From Fuerstiella sp. (GTDB lineage: Bacteria; Planctomycetota; Planctomycetia; Planctomycetales; Planctomycetaceae): a DNA stretch of 64,000 nt. The stretch is from the NCBI GenBank assembly GCA_014238335.1, contig JABABI010000036.1:1-64000 (forward strand), read 5' to 3'. Made by a program: the position numbers and the translations under genes. This document shows positions 17,617 to 26,724 of the stretch, piece by piece; within the stretch, counting starts at the first letter, position 1; the number at the start of each line of letters is the position of its first letter. The notes beneath the pieces are model-generated. The model was not told the DNA's origin and searched no databases. It saw only the letters and a list, made by a program, of their open reading frames with translations.

Positions 17617-19095
17617 ATGGCCATTACGGCTTCCCTTACGCCGGCACATGAAGTAGCCGCTGATTGGCTTGTTGTTCTTGTTTCAGACGCACCGGAACTT
17701 CGGGGAAACATGCGTCAGCTCGACGATGCTCTGAGCGGAATCATCCGGGCTGCGATGGAGCGAGGTGATTTTAACGCGAAGCCGCAGGAATTGCTCCCGC
17801 TTTACCAGGCGTCCGGAGTCGCAGCCACCAACATCGCTGTCGTGGGTATGGGGCCGGCAGCAGACTGGAATGTCCGAGGTCTGCGACAAAGTATGTTAAC
17901 CGGGCTGCGAATCTGCTGCACAAAAATAGATCAGTCGGTCGCAGTGATCGTCGACGAGGCAGTTACTGAAGGGCTTTCGATATTGCAGGCGGTCGAAACA
18001 TTCAGTGACTGTGTGGTTTCTGCGGCCGTTGACGCCGACGTCTACAAAGCTGAATTAAAACGACATCCATTTGTGGAGTCTACGTTGTGCCTGGCGGACA
18101 TCGCTGACACCGAGGACGCACTTGATGCAGGCGCAATCGTGGGCAGCGCATGCAATATCGTCAAGGATCTTGTGAATAGAACGGCCAATGATATCTATCC
18201 CGAAACCTTCGCTGCCTGTGCTGCCGAAATTGCTGAGGACTGCGGCCTGAAGTGCCTGATTTTGGACGAAATGCAACTGGCTGCGGAAAAGATGGGGGCG
18301 CTTCTGGCAGTGGCTCGAGGCAGTGAGAAGGCCCCGCGAATGGTGAAACTGACTTATCAGGGTGCCGGCAGCGACGCGGAGACAATCGCCCTTGTTGGCA
18401 AGGGCGTCACGTTCGACAGCGGTGGGTATTCGATCAAGCCGACTGACAGCATGATCGCAATGAAGGCCGACATGGCCGGCGCCGCGACGGCGTTGGGCGT
18501 GATCAGTGCGGTCGCCACCCTGAAACTGCCGGTGAATCTTTCCGTATATCTGGGCCTCGTGGAGAACATGATCAGCGGCAGCGCCTATCGTCTGGGTGAT
18601 GTGGTCACTGCCCGTAACGGAACAACAATCGAAATTCACAACACGGACGCAGAAGGCCGCTTGGTTCTGGGCGACGTGCTGAGTTACGCCGTTGACGACG
18701 GTGTCGACGGAATAATTGATCTGGCAACGCTGACCGGCGCATGCGTGGTGGCCCTGGGGGAAGAGATTACAGGAGTGTTCACCAACAGCGCAGGGCTGAC
18801 CGATCGCATTACCGCCGCTGCGGCTTCTACGGGTGAGTTTTTCTGGACCATGCCGATGCACAAACATTTTGAGCCGCTTCTGAAGAGTGAAGTAGCCGAC
18901 TGCAGGAATGTCGGCCCGCGGTGGGGCGGGGCTGTCACGGCCGCAAAGTTCCTTGAGAAATTTGTCGGCAATACCCCGTGGGTGCACCTGGATATTGCAG
19001 GGCCCTCGTGGGCCGATTCGGGGACGGCATGGCAGGACTGTGGGGGCACAGCCAGCTGCGTGCGAACACTGGTGCGGATTTTTCGCGGTGAATAG
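17617..19095 (+). CDS. pepA: Leucyl aminopeptidase, M17 family
   Basis: A 492-residue dimetallic aminopeptidase that removes N-terminal residues from peptides in the cytoplasm. All M17 metal and catalytic positions are visible: GKGVTFDSGG (K262, D267), SIKP (K274), MKADMAGAA (D285) and NTDAEGRLVLGDVL (D344, E346, R348). ATG 17617 was chosen because of the strong site GAAGGAG a few bases upstream; the in-frame TTG 39 bases earlier adds a sequence unlike the family. Length matches bacterial PepA. In some bacteria PepA also binds DNA; nothing here shows that. Neighbours do not suggest an operon. Confidence 0.95.
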   Translation: MAITASLTPAHEVAADWLVVLVSDAPELRGNMRQLDDALSGIIRAAMERGDFNAKPQELLPLYQASGVAATNIAVVGMGPAADWNVRGLRQSMLTGLRICCTKIDQSVAVIVDEAVTEGLSILQAVETFSDCVVSAAVDADVYKAELKRHPFVESTLCLADIADTEDALDAGAIVGSACNIVKDLVNRTANDIYPETFAACAAEIAEDCGLKCLILDEMQLAAEKMGALLAVARGSEKAPRMVKLTYQGAGSDAETIALVGKGVTFDSGGYSIKPTDSMIAMKADMAGAATALGVISAVATLKLPVNLSVYLGLVENMISGSAYRLGDVVTARNGTTIEIHNTDAEGRLVLGDVLSYAVDDGVDGIIDLATLTGACVVALGEEITGVFTNSAGLTDRITAAAASTGEFFWTMPMHKHFEPLLKSEVADCRNVGPRWGGAVTAAKFLEKFVGNTPWVHLDIAGPSWADSGTAWQDCGGTASCVRTLVRIFRGE

Positions 19096-19406
19096 CCATC
19101 ACGCTGTGTTTTTGCGGCAATTCAGGCAGTACCCGTGTAGCAATACTCGGCTGTGTGGTGCTGCGACCGACGGGAGAATGTCGCGGTAGAGCCCAAAATT
19201 GCCGGACGTGTATCGTTGTTGAAGGCTTCTTCAACGGTTAAACTTATGGAGATCACCGCAACACTGGACATACGTATCGGGCTTCCGGCCTCTGCATTGT
19301 CAGGTTTGCAGTCTGCGTGGTCACTCAGCTTGCTCCGTTCCCGTTCTCCGCAACGGTGTCCCGCCTCGACGCTATTCTCACTCGTTCTGAGTGACGCTCC
19401 CGCAAA
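19096..19406. other. Intergenic gap, no gene recognised
   Basis: A 311-base spacer between the aminopeptidase and alcohol dehydrogenase genes, both plus strand. Short frames show no domain. No terminator-like hairpin with T-run was found, but it presumably holds the dehydrogenase promoter. Confidence 0.35.
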
Positions 19407-20624
19407 ATGATTCCTGTGACCGAAACGACTATCACCAGCAATCAGACTCAGCAATTGGGTCCACCCAGCTTGTTTGACTATCAGCCGCGGACCCGTGTGG
19501 TTTTCGGAATTGGAAGTTTCTCCAGACTCGGAGAAATCGCCTCTGAATTCGGCAACGGGCCAGTGCTGCTGGTGACTGATCCGGGTTTGAAGCAGGCTGG
19601 CCACGAAGAAGCTGCGATAGCGTCTCTGGAGGCCAGAGGGCTGCAGGTCGCCGTTTTTGATGACGTCGCGCCAAACCCAACAACAGATGACGTGGATCGG
19701 TGCGTGGAGTTCGCGAAAGGCCAGAGCATTCAGCTGATCGTGGGGCTCGGCGGTGGCAGCAGCATGGATTGTGCGAAGGGAGCGAACTTTCTGCTAACAA
19801 ACGGCGGTCGAATGCACGACTACAGGGGAGTGGGTAAAGCAACTCGCCAAATGCTTCCCATGATTGCGATCCCGACAACAGCTGGAACCGGCAGTGAGGC
19901 TCAGTCTTTTGCTGTGATTGCGGACGCCGAGACACATATGAAAATGGCCTGCGGAGATTCCAAAGCAGCCTGTCGTGTGGCGATTTTGGACCCGGAACTA
20001 ACTGTCACGATGCCCCGTGCCGTGGCTGCAGCAACTGGGATCGACGCCATGACGCACGCCATTGAAAGCTATGTGACAACGAAGCGTAATCCTGTCTCCC
20101 AAATGTTTGCTCGGCAGGCCTGGGTACTGTTGTCAAAATCATTTTCGCAGGTGATCACCACGTCCGATGATCCTGAGGCGCGCGGAAACATGCTGCTGGG
20201 GGCACATTTGGCCGGTGCTGCCATCGAAAACAGCATGCTGGGCGCCGCCCACGCAACGGCCAATCCATTGTCTGCCCACTTCAACATGGTGCATGGGAAT
20301 GCCGTTGGAATCATGATGCCGCATGTGATTCGGTGGAATATTCCGGAGGTGGGGCATCTTTACCGTGACCTTGCTATATCAGCCGGCTGGGCAGGCCACG
20401 GCGAAACTGCTGAACAGGCTGCTGAGACGCTGGCCGAAGGATTTACGGACTTGGTGTCAGCGGCTTCAATGCCGCACACGCTGACGAATGCTCTGGAAGT
20501 GCAACTCAACGACGAAATGCGGGATGCTCTGGCCGAAGAAGCCACTCAGCAATGGACGGGAAGGTTCAACCCGCGAACAATGGATATGAATTCGTTCCGG
20601 CAGCTTTACGGGGATGCAACGTGA
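19407..20624 (+). CDS. Iron-containing alcohol dehydrogenase family protein
   Basis: A 405-residue group III metal-dependent dehydrogenase, NAD(P)-linked. The nucleotide site GLGGGSSMDCAKG (113-125) and PTTAGTGSE (156-164) are canonical. Metal ligands are D213 and H217 (IDAMTHAIE), H282 (AAHATANPL) and H296 (MVHG), with the family spacing of 14 between the last two. The position four after H282, a His in FucO-like enzymes, is Asn (N286). Substrate not predictable; homologues oxidise or reduce short alcohols, lactaldehyde or butanol. It stands 149 bases before the PQQ-like gene, so membership in the following cluster is uncertain. Confidence 0.92.
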   Translation: MIPVTETTITSNQTQQLGPPSLFDYQPRTRVVFGIGSFSRLGEIASEFGNGPVLLVTDPGLKQAGHEEAAIASLEARGLQVAVFDDVAPNPTTDDVDRCVEFAKGQSIQLIVGLGGGSSMDCAKGANFLLTNGGRMHDYRGVGKATRQMLPMIAIPTTAGTGSEAQSFAVIADAETHMKMACGDSKAACRVAILDPELTVTMPRAVAAATGIDAMTHAIESYVTTKRNPVSQMFARQAWVLLSKSFSQVITTSDDPEARGNMLLGAHLAGAAIENSMLGAAHATANPLSAHFNMVHGNAVGIMMPHVIRWNIPEVGHLYRDLAISAGWAGHGETAEQAAETLAEGFTDLVSAASMPHTLTNALEVQLNDEMRDALAEEATQQWTGRFNPRTMDMNSFRQLYGDAT

Positions 20625-20773
20625 ACCGAGAGGCTGTTACTGCCTATTACGTTGATTCTTGCCCGGGGAAGATGTTTCGGGAGTGTTGTGTGTGCTTCCC
20701 GGACGGCGGAACGAGCCACGTGTTTTGGTAAACGGGACTAATGCGGGGGTTCGTCCCGAACAGGAATTCAATC

Positions 20774-21958
20774 ATGTCACCACGATTTACTCGACGCGAA
20801 ACAATAGCCGCTATGTCAGCTGGCGGTGCAGCACTCCTGACGGCTACACATTCTGCTGGAGGTGCACTCGCAGAATCGGCGTTGACGGGTCCGACCGAAT
20901 CCAGCTGGGCATCGTTTCGCAACGGCCCGGCTCAACGAGGGATAGCGAAAACGACACTCGCAGCGAATCCTGAACTCAAGTGGGAAGTCGTCTCGCGCGA
21001 TGGCTGGATGGCGACATGTGCAATTGTGGGCAATCATGTCTACGCTCCTGCCCTGCAGGGCTATCTGCACTGCTTCGATCGGTTAACCGGTGCAGAACAG
21101 TGGCGATACCGCACGATTGAAAGTACCGATGAAAAGAAGTTCGCCCCCGGCTTTAAGGCGGCTCCGCTGGTTACCGCGAAGGCCGTCTATGTCGGCGACG
21201 AGGACGGAATTCTTCATGCTGTTGATCGTGTCTCTGGTAATGAATTATGGAAATACGCCACTGATGCTGAAATCGCCGGTGGCGTTGCCGTCTATCAGGA
21301 CAAGTTATTGCTGGCATCGCACGATGCATTTTTGTACTGCCTTTCGAAACAGGGCAGCGAACACTGGAAATTTGAGACCAACGACCGCATTAACTGCTCA
21401 CCGGGTATCGCTGATCACTTTACTTTCGTGTCCGGCTGCGATGAGCACCTGCGGGTCATCGACCTGAACAGCGGAGAGGAAATTCGTGATGTGGCCATGG
21501 AATCCTATTTGATAGCGTCGCCCGCCATTGTGGACGACATGCTGTACGTGGGGTCGCAGGCAGGTATTGTGTCGGCTGTCAACTGGAAGACTGGTACGAT
21601 CAAGTGGCACTATGAGAGCGACCGTAGTATGCCGTATCATGCGTCTGCCTGTGTAACTGACGACTTGGTTCTGGTCGGCGGCCACGATAAGAAATTTCAC
21701 GCCATCGATCGACACACCGGCGAAGGGCGCTGGATTTTTGCAACGAAGGCCAGAATTGAATGTTCTTCCGCCGTTGTCGATGACCGTGTGTTCTTCGGTT
21801 CTCGCGATGGCAACATCTACGGGCTGTCCGTAACGGATGGCAAAGAGGTCTGGAAGTTTAATGCCGGCAAGGCGATTACGGCCGGCATCTCAATCGGAGA
21901 GGGCTGTATGGTTGTCGGAGAAGATGACCATAACGGCAAGCTGCGATGTTTTGCTTAA
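20774..21958 (+). CDS. Exported PQQ-like beta-propeller protein (Tat-type signal)
   Basis: A 394-residue propeller. The start at ATG 20774 gives MSPRFTRRETIAAMSAGGAA, a twin-arginine-type leader with RR and a hydrophobic stretch; an upstream in-frame ATG at 20741 would bury it. The body shows repeated blade motifs typical of BamB/PQQ-like proteins: GAEQWRYR, GNELWKYA, GSEHWKFE, GTIKWHYE, GEGRWIFA and GKEVWKFN, about seven to eight blades. No haem or enzyme motif. It is first in a plus-strand run with the radical SAM, chorismate-lyase-like and halogenase-like genes (70 bases to the next start), but its role there is unclear; it could be a redox or scaffold protein. Confidence 0.87.
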   Translation: MSPRFTRRETIAAMSAGGAALLTATHSAGGALAESALTGPTESSWASFRNGPAQRGIAKTTLAANPELKWEVVSRDGWMATCAIVGNHVYAPALQGYLHCFDRLTGAEQWRYRTIESTDEKKFAPGFKAAPLVTAKAVYVGDEDGILHAVDRVSGNELWKYATDAEIAGGVAVYQDKLLLASHDAFLYCLSKQGSEHWKFETNDRINCSPGIADHFTFVSGCDEHLRVIDLNSGEEIRDVAMESYLIASPAIVDDMLYVGSQAGIVSAVNWKTGTIKWHYESDRSMPYHASACVTDDLVLVGGHDKKFHAIDRHTGEGRWIFATKARIECSSAVVDDRVFFGSRDGNIYGLSVTDGKEVWKFNAGKAITAGISIGEGCMVVGEDDHNGKLRCFA

Positions 21959-22027
21959 GCGAGTCTCACGGATCTGTGCCGGTGTCACACCAACGCCCCA
22001 GAGTGTATCTCAACGTAAACGAAAACC

Positions 22028-23347
22028 ATGACAACAACTGACGTTTCAACGGCCACTGAAGTTGGTAGTTATTTCATTTCCAACTATCCACCGTTTTCAC
22101 TGTGGACGGAACAAAACGTGCCGCAGGTGCTGGAAGCCTTCGACCGGCCTGTCGAGCAGACAAAAGACACCACGGCAGGACTGTATATTCACATCCCGTT
22201 CTGTCGCAAACGCTGCAAGTTCTGTTATTTTCGCGTGTATACGAACCAGAACGCCGCGGCCATCGAGGAATATGTTCAGGCATTGATTCGTGAGATTGAA
22301 CTGATCAGTCAAAAGAAGGGCGTTCAGGGCCGCGAGCTGGAATTCGTCTATTTCGGTGGCGGCACGCCATCCTATCTGAGCTCCAAACAACTGCGTTCAC
22401 TGAGAGAACGTATGAGTGAGCATGTGACGTGGGAGAAAGCGAAGGAAGTCACATTCGAGTGCGAACCTGGCACACTGAGTTTGGACAAACTCAAAACGCT
22501 CAAGGAAATCGGAATCACTCGAGTGTCGCTTGGCGTCGAGAACTTTGACGATGGCATCCTGGAAGAAAACGGCCGCGCTCACTTATCACCGGAAGTGATG
22601 AAGGCCTACGACTGGATTCAGAGTATTGGATTTCCTCAGGTCAATATTGACCTGATTGCCGGAATGGTGGGCGAGACTGACGATAACTGGCAACAGTGCA
22701 TCGACAAGACCATCGCAATGCAACCCGACAATATTACCATTTATCAAATGGAACTGCCCTTCAACACGGTGTATTCGAAGGAAATGAAGGAACAGGGCGT
22801 CGCTTCTCCGGTGGCAGACTGGCCCACCAAACGACGCTGGGTCAGCGAAGCAATGGACCGGATGATGGCAGCGGGTTATCACATTTCCAGTGGGAACGAA
22901 CTGGTACGAAATCCGGAGACAGATCATTTTGTTTACCGAGACAACGTGTGGCGCGGCTGCGACCTGATTGCGACCGGCGTTTCTTCATTCGGCCACTTTC
23001 AGGGTGTTCATTATCAGAACCTGGATCGTATCGAAGACTACATAGAAACCGTGCATACCGGCGAGTTGCCTGTAAATCGGGCGTTGAAGCCGAGTGAACA
23101 TCAGATGCTGATTCGGGAAGTCGTCCTGCAGATGAAGGAAGGACACATCAGTGGCAAAACGTTTCGCGACAAATTCGACATCGACATTTTCACTCAGTTT
23201 GCAGACGCCCTGGGAAATCAACAGTCAGCTGGATATTTGACCGTTGATGGCGATAATGTGAAGCTTACCCGCAAAGGGCTGTTGCAGGTCGACAGTCTGC
23301 TGCCCGAGTATTTTGAAGAAGAACACCGCGCTGTTCGTTACACCTAA
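22028..23347 (+). CDS. HemN/HemW-like radical SAM enzyme
   Basis: A 439-residue radical SAM protein with the [4Fe-4S] motif CRKRCKFCYF (C59, C63, C66) after YIHIPF, as in the coproporphyrinogen oxidase family, then YFGGGTPSYL (SAM contact) and a HemN-type C-terminal domain (KPSEHQMLIREVVLQMKEG, then FDIDIFTQF). The second pattern residue after the cluster is YF rather than the usual C or N/S seen in HemN and HemW. Many such HemN-like proteins are not haem enzymes but methyltransferases, cyclopropanases or other tailoring enzymes. Its gene lies 28 bases before the chorismate-lyase-like gene and so is probably co-translated with it, supporting a biosynthetic role over haem synthesis. Function inferred. 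Confidence 0.85.
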   Translation: MTTTDVSTATEVGSYFISNYPPFSLWTEQNVPQVLEAFDRPVEQTKDTTAGLYIHIPFCRKRCKFCYFRVYTNQNAAAIEEYVQALIREIELISQKKGVQGRELEFVYFGGGTPSYLSSKQLRSLRERMSEHVTWEKAKEVTFECEPGTLSLDKLKTLKEIGITRVSLGVENFDDGILEENGRAHLSPEVMKAYDWIQSIGFPQVNIDLIAGMVGETDDNWQQCIDKTIAMQPDNITIYQMELPFNTVYSKEMKEQGVASPVADWPTKRRWVSEAMDRMMAAGYHISSGNELVRNPETDHFVYRDNVWRGCDLIATGVSSFGHFQGVHYQNLDRIEDYIETVHTGELPVNRALKPSEHQMLIREVVLQMKEGHISGKTFRDKFDIDIFTQFADALGNQQSAGYLTVDGDNVKLTRKGLLQVDSLLPEYFEEEHRAVRYT

Positions 23348-23375
23348 AACAGATGATCGATGGAGTCTGCTGCCT

Positions 23376-23918
23376 GTGAATCCGCTAATTGAACTCGAGC
23401 AACTTTGTTCGCTGTTTCCCGAACCCGAAGAGCAGCCGCTGTACCTTTCGGCTGAACATATTGCTCGTGAGGCCACGCCGGAGCCGTACCACCGCATGCT
23501 GGTGCATGAACATCACATGACCATTGAGATGGAGAGCTATCACGATTGCTCGGTCGATGTGGAAGTCGTGGATTCACGATTCGAGGACGATTTGTACTGC
23601 CGCAAGATACTTTTGAACAAACAGGGCACCAGAGACGTAGTACAGTTTGGGATTGTGCGATTTAATTTCAGCTTTGTGACGGATGCTGTCCGCCGTGAGA
23701 TTGAATCGGAATCGATTCCTCTGGGCCGCGTGCTGATTCAACACAATATTCTCAGGCATATTGATCTTGGTGCGATTGTGAAATTTGAAGCGGGGCCAGG
23801 GCTGAGTCGCTATTTGTGCCTGAAAGAAGAACATAGTACGTTCGGTCGTATGGCAACAATTTTCTGCAATGGCTCCCCAGCAGTGGATTTGCTGGAAATT
23901 TCAGCTCCCCTCAAGTGA
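23376..23918 (+). CDS. Chorismate-lyase-like (UbiC-fold) protein
   Basis: A 180-residue protein with the pattern of UbiC-like/DUF98-type chorismate lyase relatives: RMLVHEHHMTIEMESYH (40-56), a central arginine in YCRKILL, QFGIVRFNFSF, and SIPLGRVLIQHNILRHIDLGAIVKFEAG. UbiC converts chorismate to 4-hydroxybenzoate and pyruvate. I chose GTG 23376 because ATG in this frame is absent early, GGAG lies about 10 bases upstream, and the resulting N-terminus fits; an upstream TTG at 23313 overlaps the radical SAM gene. The following gene encodes a flavin halogenase-like protein, which would suit a phenolic product. Catalysis is inferred from family resemblance only. Confidence 0.7.
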   Translation: MNPLIELEQLCSLFPEPEEQPLYLSAEHIAREATPEPYHRMLVHEHHMTIEMESYHDCSVDVEVVDSRFEDDLYCRKILLNKQGTRDVVQFGIVRFNFSFVTDAVRREIESESIPLGRVLIQHNILRHIDLGAIVKFEAGPGLSRYLCLKEEHSTFGRMATIFCNGSPAVDLLEISAPLK

Positions 23919-24030
23919 AGATAATATTTCATTTTGGATGACGATGTTACGTGCCGACCAGCATGGTTTCATATCAGGTTTCCTTGGAATTCCCTGCTGC
24001 CATTGACGCTTCTTCAAAAGCTCCTTCCGT

Positions 24031-25341
24031 ATGATCCAACCCAATCCTGAATCCCCCATCAACTACCTGCCGCCACTTCAGGAAGGGTACGACGTAATCG
24101 TCGTTGGGGGCGGACCCGCCGGATCGACGACAGCCGCGCTGGTGGCAGAATACGGACACAGTGTTCTGCTGCTGGAACGAGGTGAGTTGCCACGATTTCA
24201 CGTGGGGGAGTCCCTGATTCCTGAAACCTACTGGCCCCTCAAACGGTTGGGGCTTATCGACCGCTTGAAGCAGTCGGCCTTCCCTCGTAAATACAGCGTG
24301 CAGTTCGTCAGCGAAGGCGTTAAGGAATCCGCTCCGTTTTACTTTGAACTTTATAACCAGCACGAAAGCAGCGTGACGTGGCAGGTTGACCGGGGTGAAT
24401 TCGATCAACTGCTGATGGACCGGGCCAAAGAACTGGGCACCGTCGCGCACACTTCCGCGCACGTGACGGAAATTCTGTTTGAAGACGAGCAGGCTGTGGG
24501 GGTGAAGTGTCGTCTGCTGAATGAGGACGGCGGCCGCACGGAACGAGAAATTCGCTGCAAAGTTGTGGTTGATGCGACGGGGCAGTCTGCATTTATCAGC
24601 AGCCGTCGCGGGCAGCGAGATGCGGATGCGATGCTGAAAAAGGCAACAATCTGGACGTATTGGCAGGGCGCCCACCGCGATTCCGGCAAAGACGAAGGAG
24701 CGACGCTGATTATGCAGACGCCCCAAAAAAAATCGTGGTTCTGGTACATTCCGCTGCAGGATGATGTCGTCAGTATCGGCTGCACGGGCAGTATTAACTA
24801 CATGCTTGGGAAAGAAGCAGGGAACGTGGAAACGGTTTATGGTCGTGAGCTGGCTCGGTGTCCTGCCATGCTGAAACGGTTGACGAATGCTAAACGGTGT
24901 ACCGATTTCTTTACAACGAAGGACTTTTCGTATTACTCACGCGAGGGTGCAGGCCACGGCTGGTTATTGGTGGGAGATGCTTTTGGATTCATTGACCCGG
25001 TGTATTCGAGTGGTGTCTATCTGGCGCTTAAGGGTGGTGAGTTCGCGGCAGATGCAATTCACGATGCCCTGGAACGTGGTGATTTCACCGGACCACGGCT
25101 CGGCCAATGGCAGCCACTGTACAAGCAGGGTATCGAGAATTTCCGCAAACTTGTTTACGCTTTCTATGCTGAGGACTTCAGCTTTGGAATGTTTCTGAAG
25201 GAACACCCTCAGTACAAAACGAATATGGTAGACATTCTTGTGGGTGATGTGTTTAAGCCCGGCGTCGGCGATATTTTTGACGCCATGGGAACCGTTGAAC
25301 CCGCGATGGACATTCCGTTAAACCGTCCCGCAATGGTCTGA
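24031..25341 (+). CDS. Flavin-dependent halogenase-like oxidoreductase
   Basis: A 436-residue FAD protein. The dinucleotide site is VVGGGPAG (24-31), followed by GESLIPETYWPLKRLGL (59-75) typical of the tryptophan/phenol halogenase branch. The halogenase motif WxWxIP is present as WFWYIP (236-241), and FPRKYSV (84-90) carries K87 at the place of the halogenase active-site lysine. A second FAD motif GWLLVGDAFGFIDPVYSSG follows. The WxWxIP motif separates halogenases from ordinary monooxygenases, though non-halogenating relatives keep it. It ends the run with PQQ-like, radical SAM and chorismate-lyase-like genes and is followed by a strong terminator at 25429-25461. Proposed substrate: a 4-hydroxybenzoate-derived phenol; unproven. 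Confidence 0.83.
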   Translation: MIQPNPESPINYLPPLQEGYDVIVVGGGPAGSTTAALVAEYGHSVLLLERGELPRFHVGESLIPETYWPLKRLGLIDRLKQSAFPRKYSVQFVSEGVKESAPFYFELYNQHESSVTWQVDRGEFDQLLMDRAKELGTVAHTSAHVTEILFEDEQAVGVKCRLLNEDGGRTEREIRCKVVVDATGQSAFISSRRGQRDADAMLKKATIWTYWQGAHRDSGKDEGATLIMQTPQKKSWFWYIPLQDDVVSIGCTGSINYMLGKEAGNVETVYGRELARCPAMLKRLTNAKRCTDFFTTKDFSYYSREGAGHGWLLVGDAFGFIDPVYSSGVYLALKGGEFAADAIHDALERGDFTGPRLGQWQPLYKQGIENFRKLVYAFYAEDFSFGMFLKEHPQYKTNMVDILVGDVFKPGVGDIFDAMGTVEPAMDIPLNRPAMV

Positions 25342-25428
25342 CCTCGCACGTGTTCGTCCCAACTCCGGCAACCGCGTGGCTGTAAGACAATCTCTTCGGG
25401 AGTGCAGGTCTGAACCGGTCAACGCACA

Positions 25429-25461
25429 AAAAACGGTTCGAACAAAGTTCGAACCGTTTTT
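25429..25461. terminator. Bidirectional intrinsic terminator
   Basis: Perfect inverted repeat of 15 bases (AAAAACGGTTCGAAC and its complement) around an AAA loop, A-rich on the left and T-rich on the right, so it works in both directions. It lies between the convergent halogenase-like gene (stop 25341) and the DUF309 gene (stop 25487). Confidence 0.9.
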
Positions 25462-25486
25462 GACATTCAATTTGTGTACTGGGTGA

Positions 25487-26062
25487 CTACGGTCCTGTCG
25501 GAGCAATCATTTCCGGTTTCAAAATGAACGGAAATACTCGCACGGCTTCACCAGGAGGGTGTTCTTTCTTGTAAGCCAGTTGAGCAGCTCGGTCAGCGGC
25601 GAATTGCAGTCGGGTAAAATCCAGACCGCAGTAGCTGTCCGTGTCCGCTTCGGCTGCGACATCGGCAAACATTTCGCCGGAAGATGCGGCATGTCGACGA
25701 ACACCGTGAATGCTTCGTTCGCGGACCTTAACTCCGGCTGCCGAGAGCTTGATCAGCCCTTTCAAAAATCGGCCGGACGTTGTGTCTGCCCCAGAGACCC
25801 GCCACAGACGCTCCCATTCTTCGTGAGCTTCCCAGTAGTAGCCCAGATTGAAGAAGTCGATAGCAAGCAGGTAATTACGATTATCTTTCCATGTTTCGGT
25901 ACTGAGGGCTTTGGGGCCCTGCCCCGGAGCATGCTTGCGACCATAGCTGTGCCCGTTGGGGTCCCGAATGGGATGTGGCAGACCGGACGCCGGATAAAAT
26001 GCGTATTCAGGAACGGGTATGGACGGAAGGAGACGTGGACACTCCGCATCGGCCGTGATCAT
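25487..26062 (-). CDS. DUF309 family protein
   Basis: A 191-residue soluble protein with the DUF309 core: FNLGYYWEAHEEWERLWRVSG followed by FLKGLIKLSAAGVKVRE, an all-helical pattern with conserved His-Glu in AHEEWE. The N-terminal part is proline-rich (PRLLPSIPVPEYAFYPASGLPHPIRDPNG), a planctomycete-style extension. ATG 26062 was chosen; an upstream start at 26155 adds 31 residues of unlikely sequence. Function of the family is unknown. It shares a bidirectional terminator with the convergent halogenase-like gene. Confidence 0.85.
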   Translation of the reverse strand: MITADAECPRLLPSIPVPEYAFYPASGLPHPIRDPNGHSYGRKHAPGQGPKALSTETWKDNRNYLLAIDFFNLGYYWEAHEEWERLWRVSGADTTSGRFLKGLIKLSAAGVKVRERSIHGVRRHAASSGEMFADVAAEADTDSYCGLDFTRLQFAADRAAQLAYKKEHPPGEAVRVFPFILKPEMIAPTGP

Positions 26063-26724
26063 TTGCTGCAGACTCCAAAAAAGTTCGATGAAAAAACGGG
26101 TTCTGCGTCCACCCACACTACCTGCTTGGCAAGCCCCTTTTTCGCACAACCTCATTACCAGTCGTGAACGTTTAACTGGTCAGGTGTCAGGACTAGCGCA
26201 CTCGTATACACGCAAAAGTATATTCCGTGCGGTGAGGCGGGAGTCTCGAAAAGGCAGGTAGTTTGGTTGGATTGGTTGGTGGCCCAGATCCCAATAATTT
26301 GTCCCCAACGACTCTACACGCTTTTTGGCAAACTGCGAGTACTTCTTGGTCGAAATCCACATATTCCGGGCGTTCATGGATGCGGTCGGAATGGTCCGCG
26401 AAGACCGATTTGTTGGCCTCGCTTGGCAGACCTGAATAACCGGTTAACTTCTGTCATCCCGCCGGTTTTCGCCGAGCAGTGGCGGCTCATTTTTGTCAGC
26501 AGAGGTGGGCCTGTGGCTGCCAGTTTCTGAAATTTCGTGTCTTCGTTTGTGGGGTGCACCATACATTGGGATGTTCAGTACTGAAAAAGCTCACTTCTTT
26601 GTAAACTTGAGAGCAGTTGCCGCGTCGATTCACGCAGACTTCAACATTATGGTACGTCCAGTCCGGTGCCGCTGAGTAACGGCTGAAAGTCAAGCAGCTT
26701 AAGAACAGGAAGACACCTCGAGAC
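26063..26724. other. Intergenic region, no gene recognised
   Basis: About 660 bases between the DUF309 start and the ArsM-like start, which are divergent. Several short frames exist (for example 26180-26377 on the minus strand), but none has a recognisable domain or ribosome binding site. I see no repeat or RNA gene. Promoters of both flanking genes should be here. Confidence 0.4.

Noticed and set aside
22028..23347. Calling the radical SAM protein a true coproporphyrinogen III oxidase (hemN).
   Set aside because: The cluster-following residues (CYF) and the gene context do not support haem synthesis; family resemblance alone is not enough.
25429..25461. GGTTCGAAC sequence considered as a tRNA T-arm.
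   Set aside because: It is part of a perfect 15-base inverted repeat between convergent genes; no acceptor stem or anticodon arm is present.
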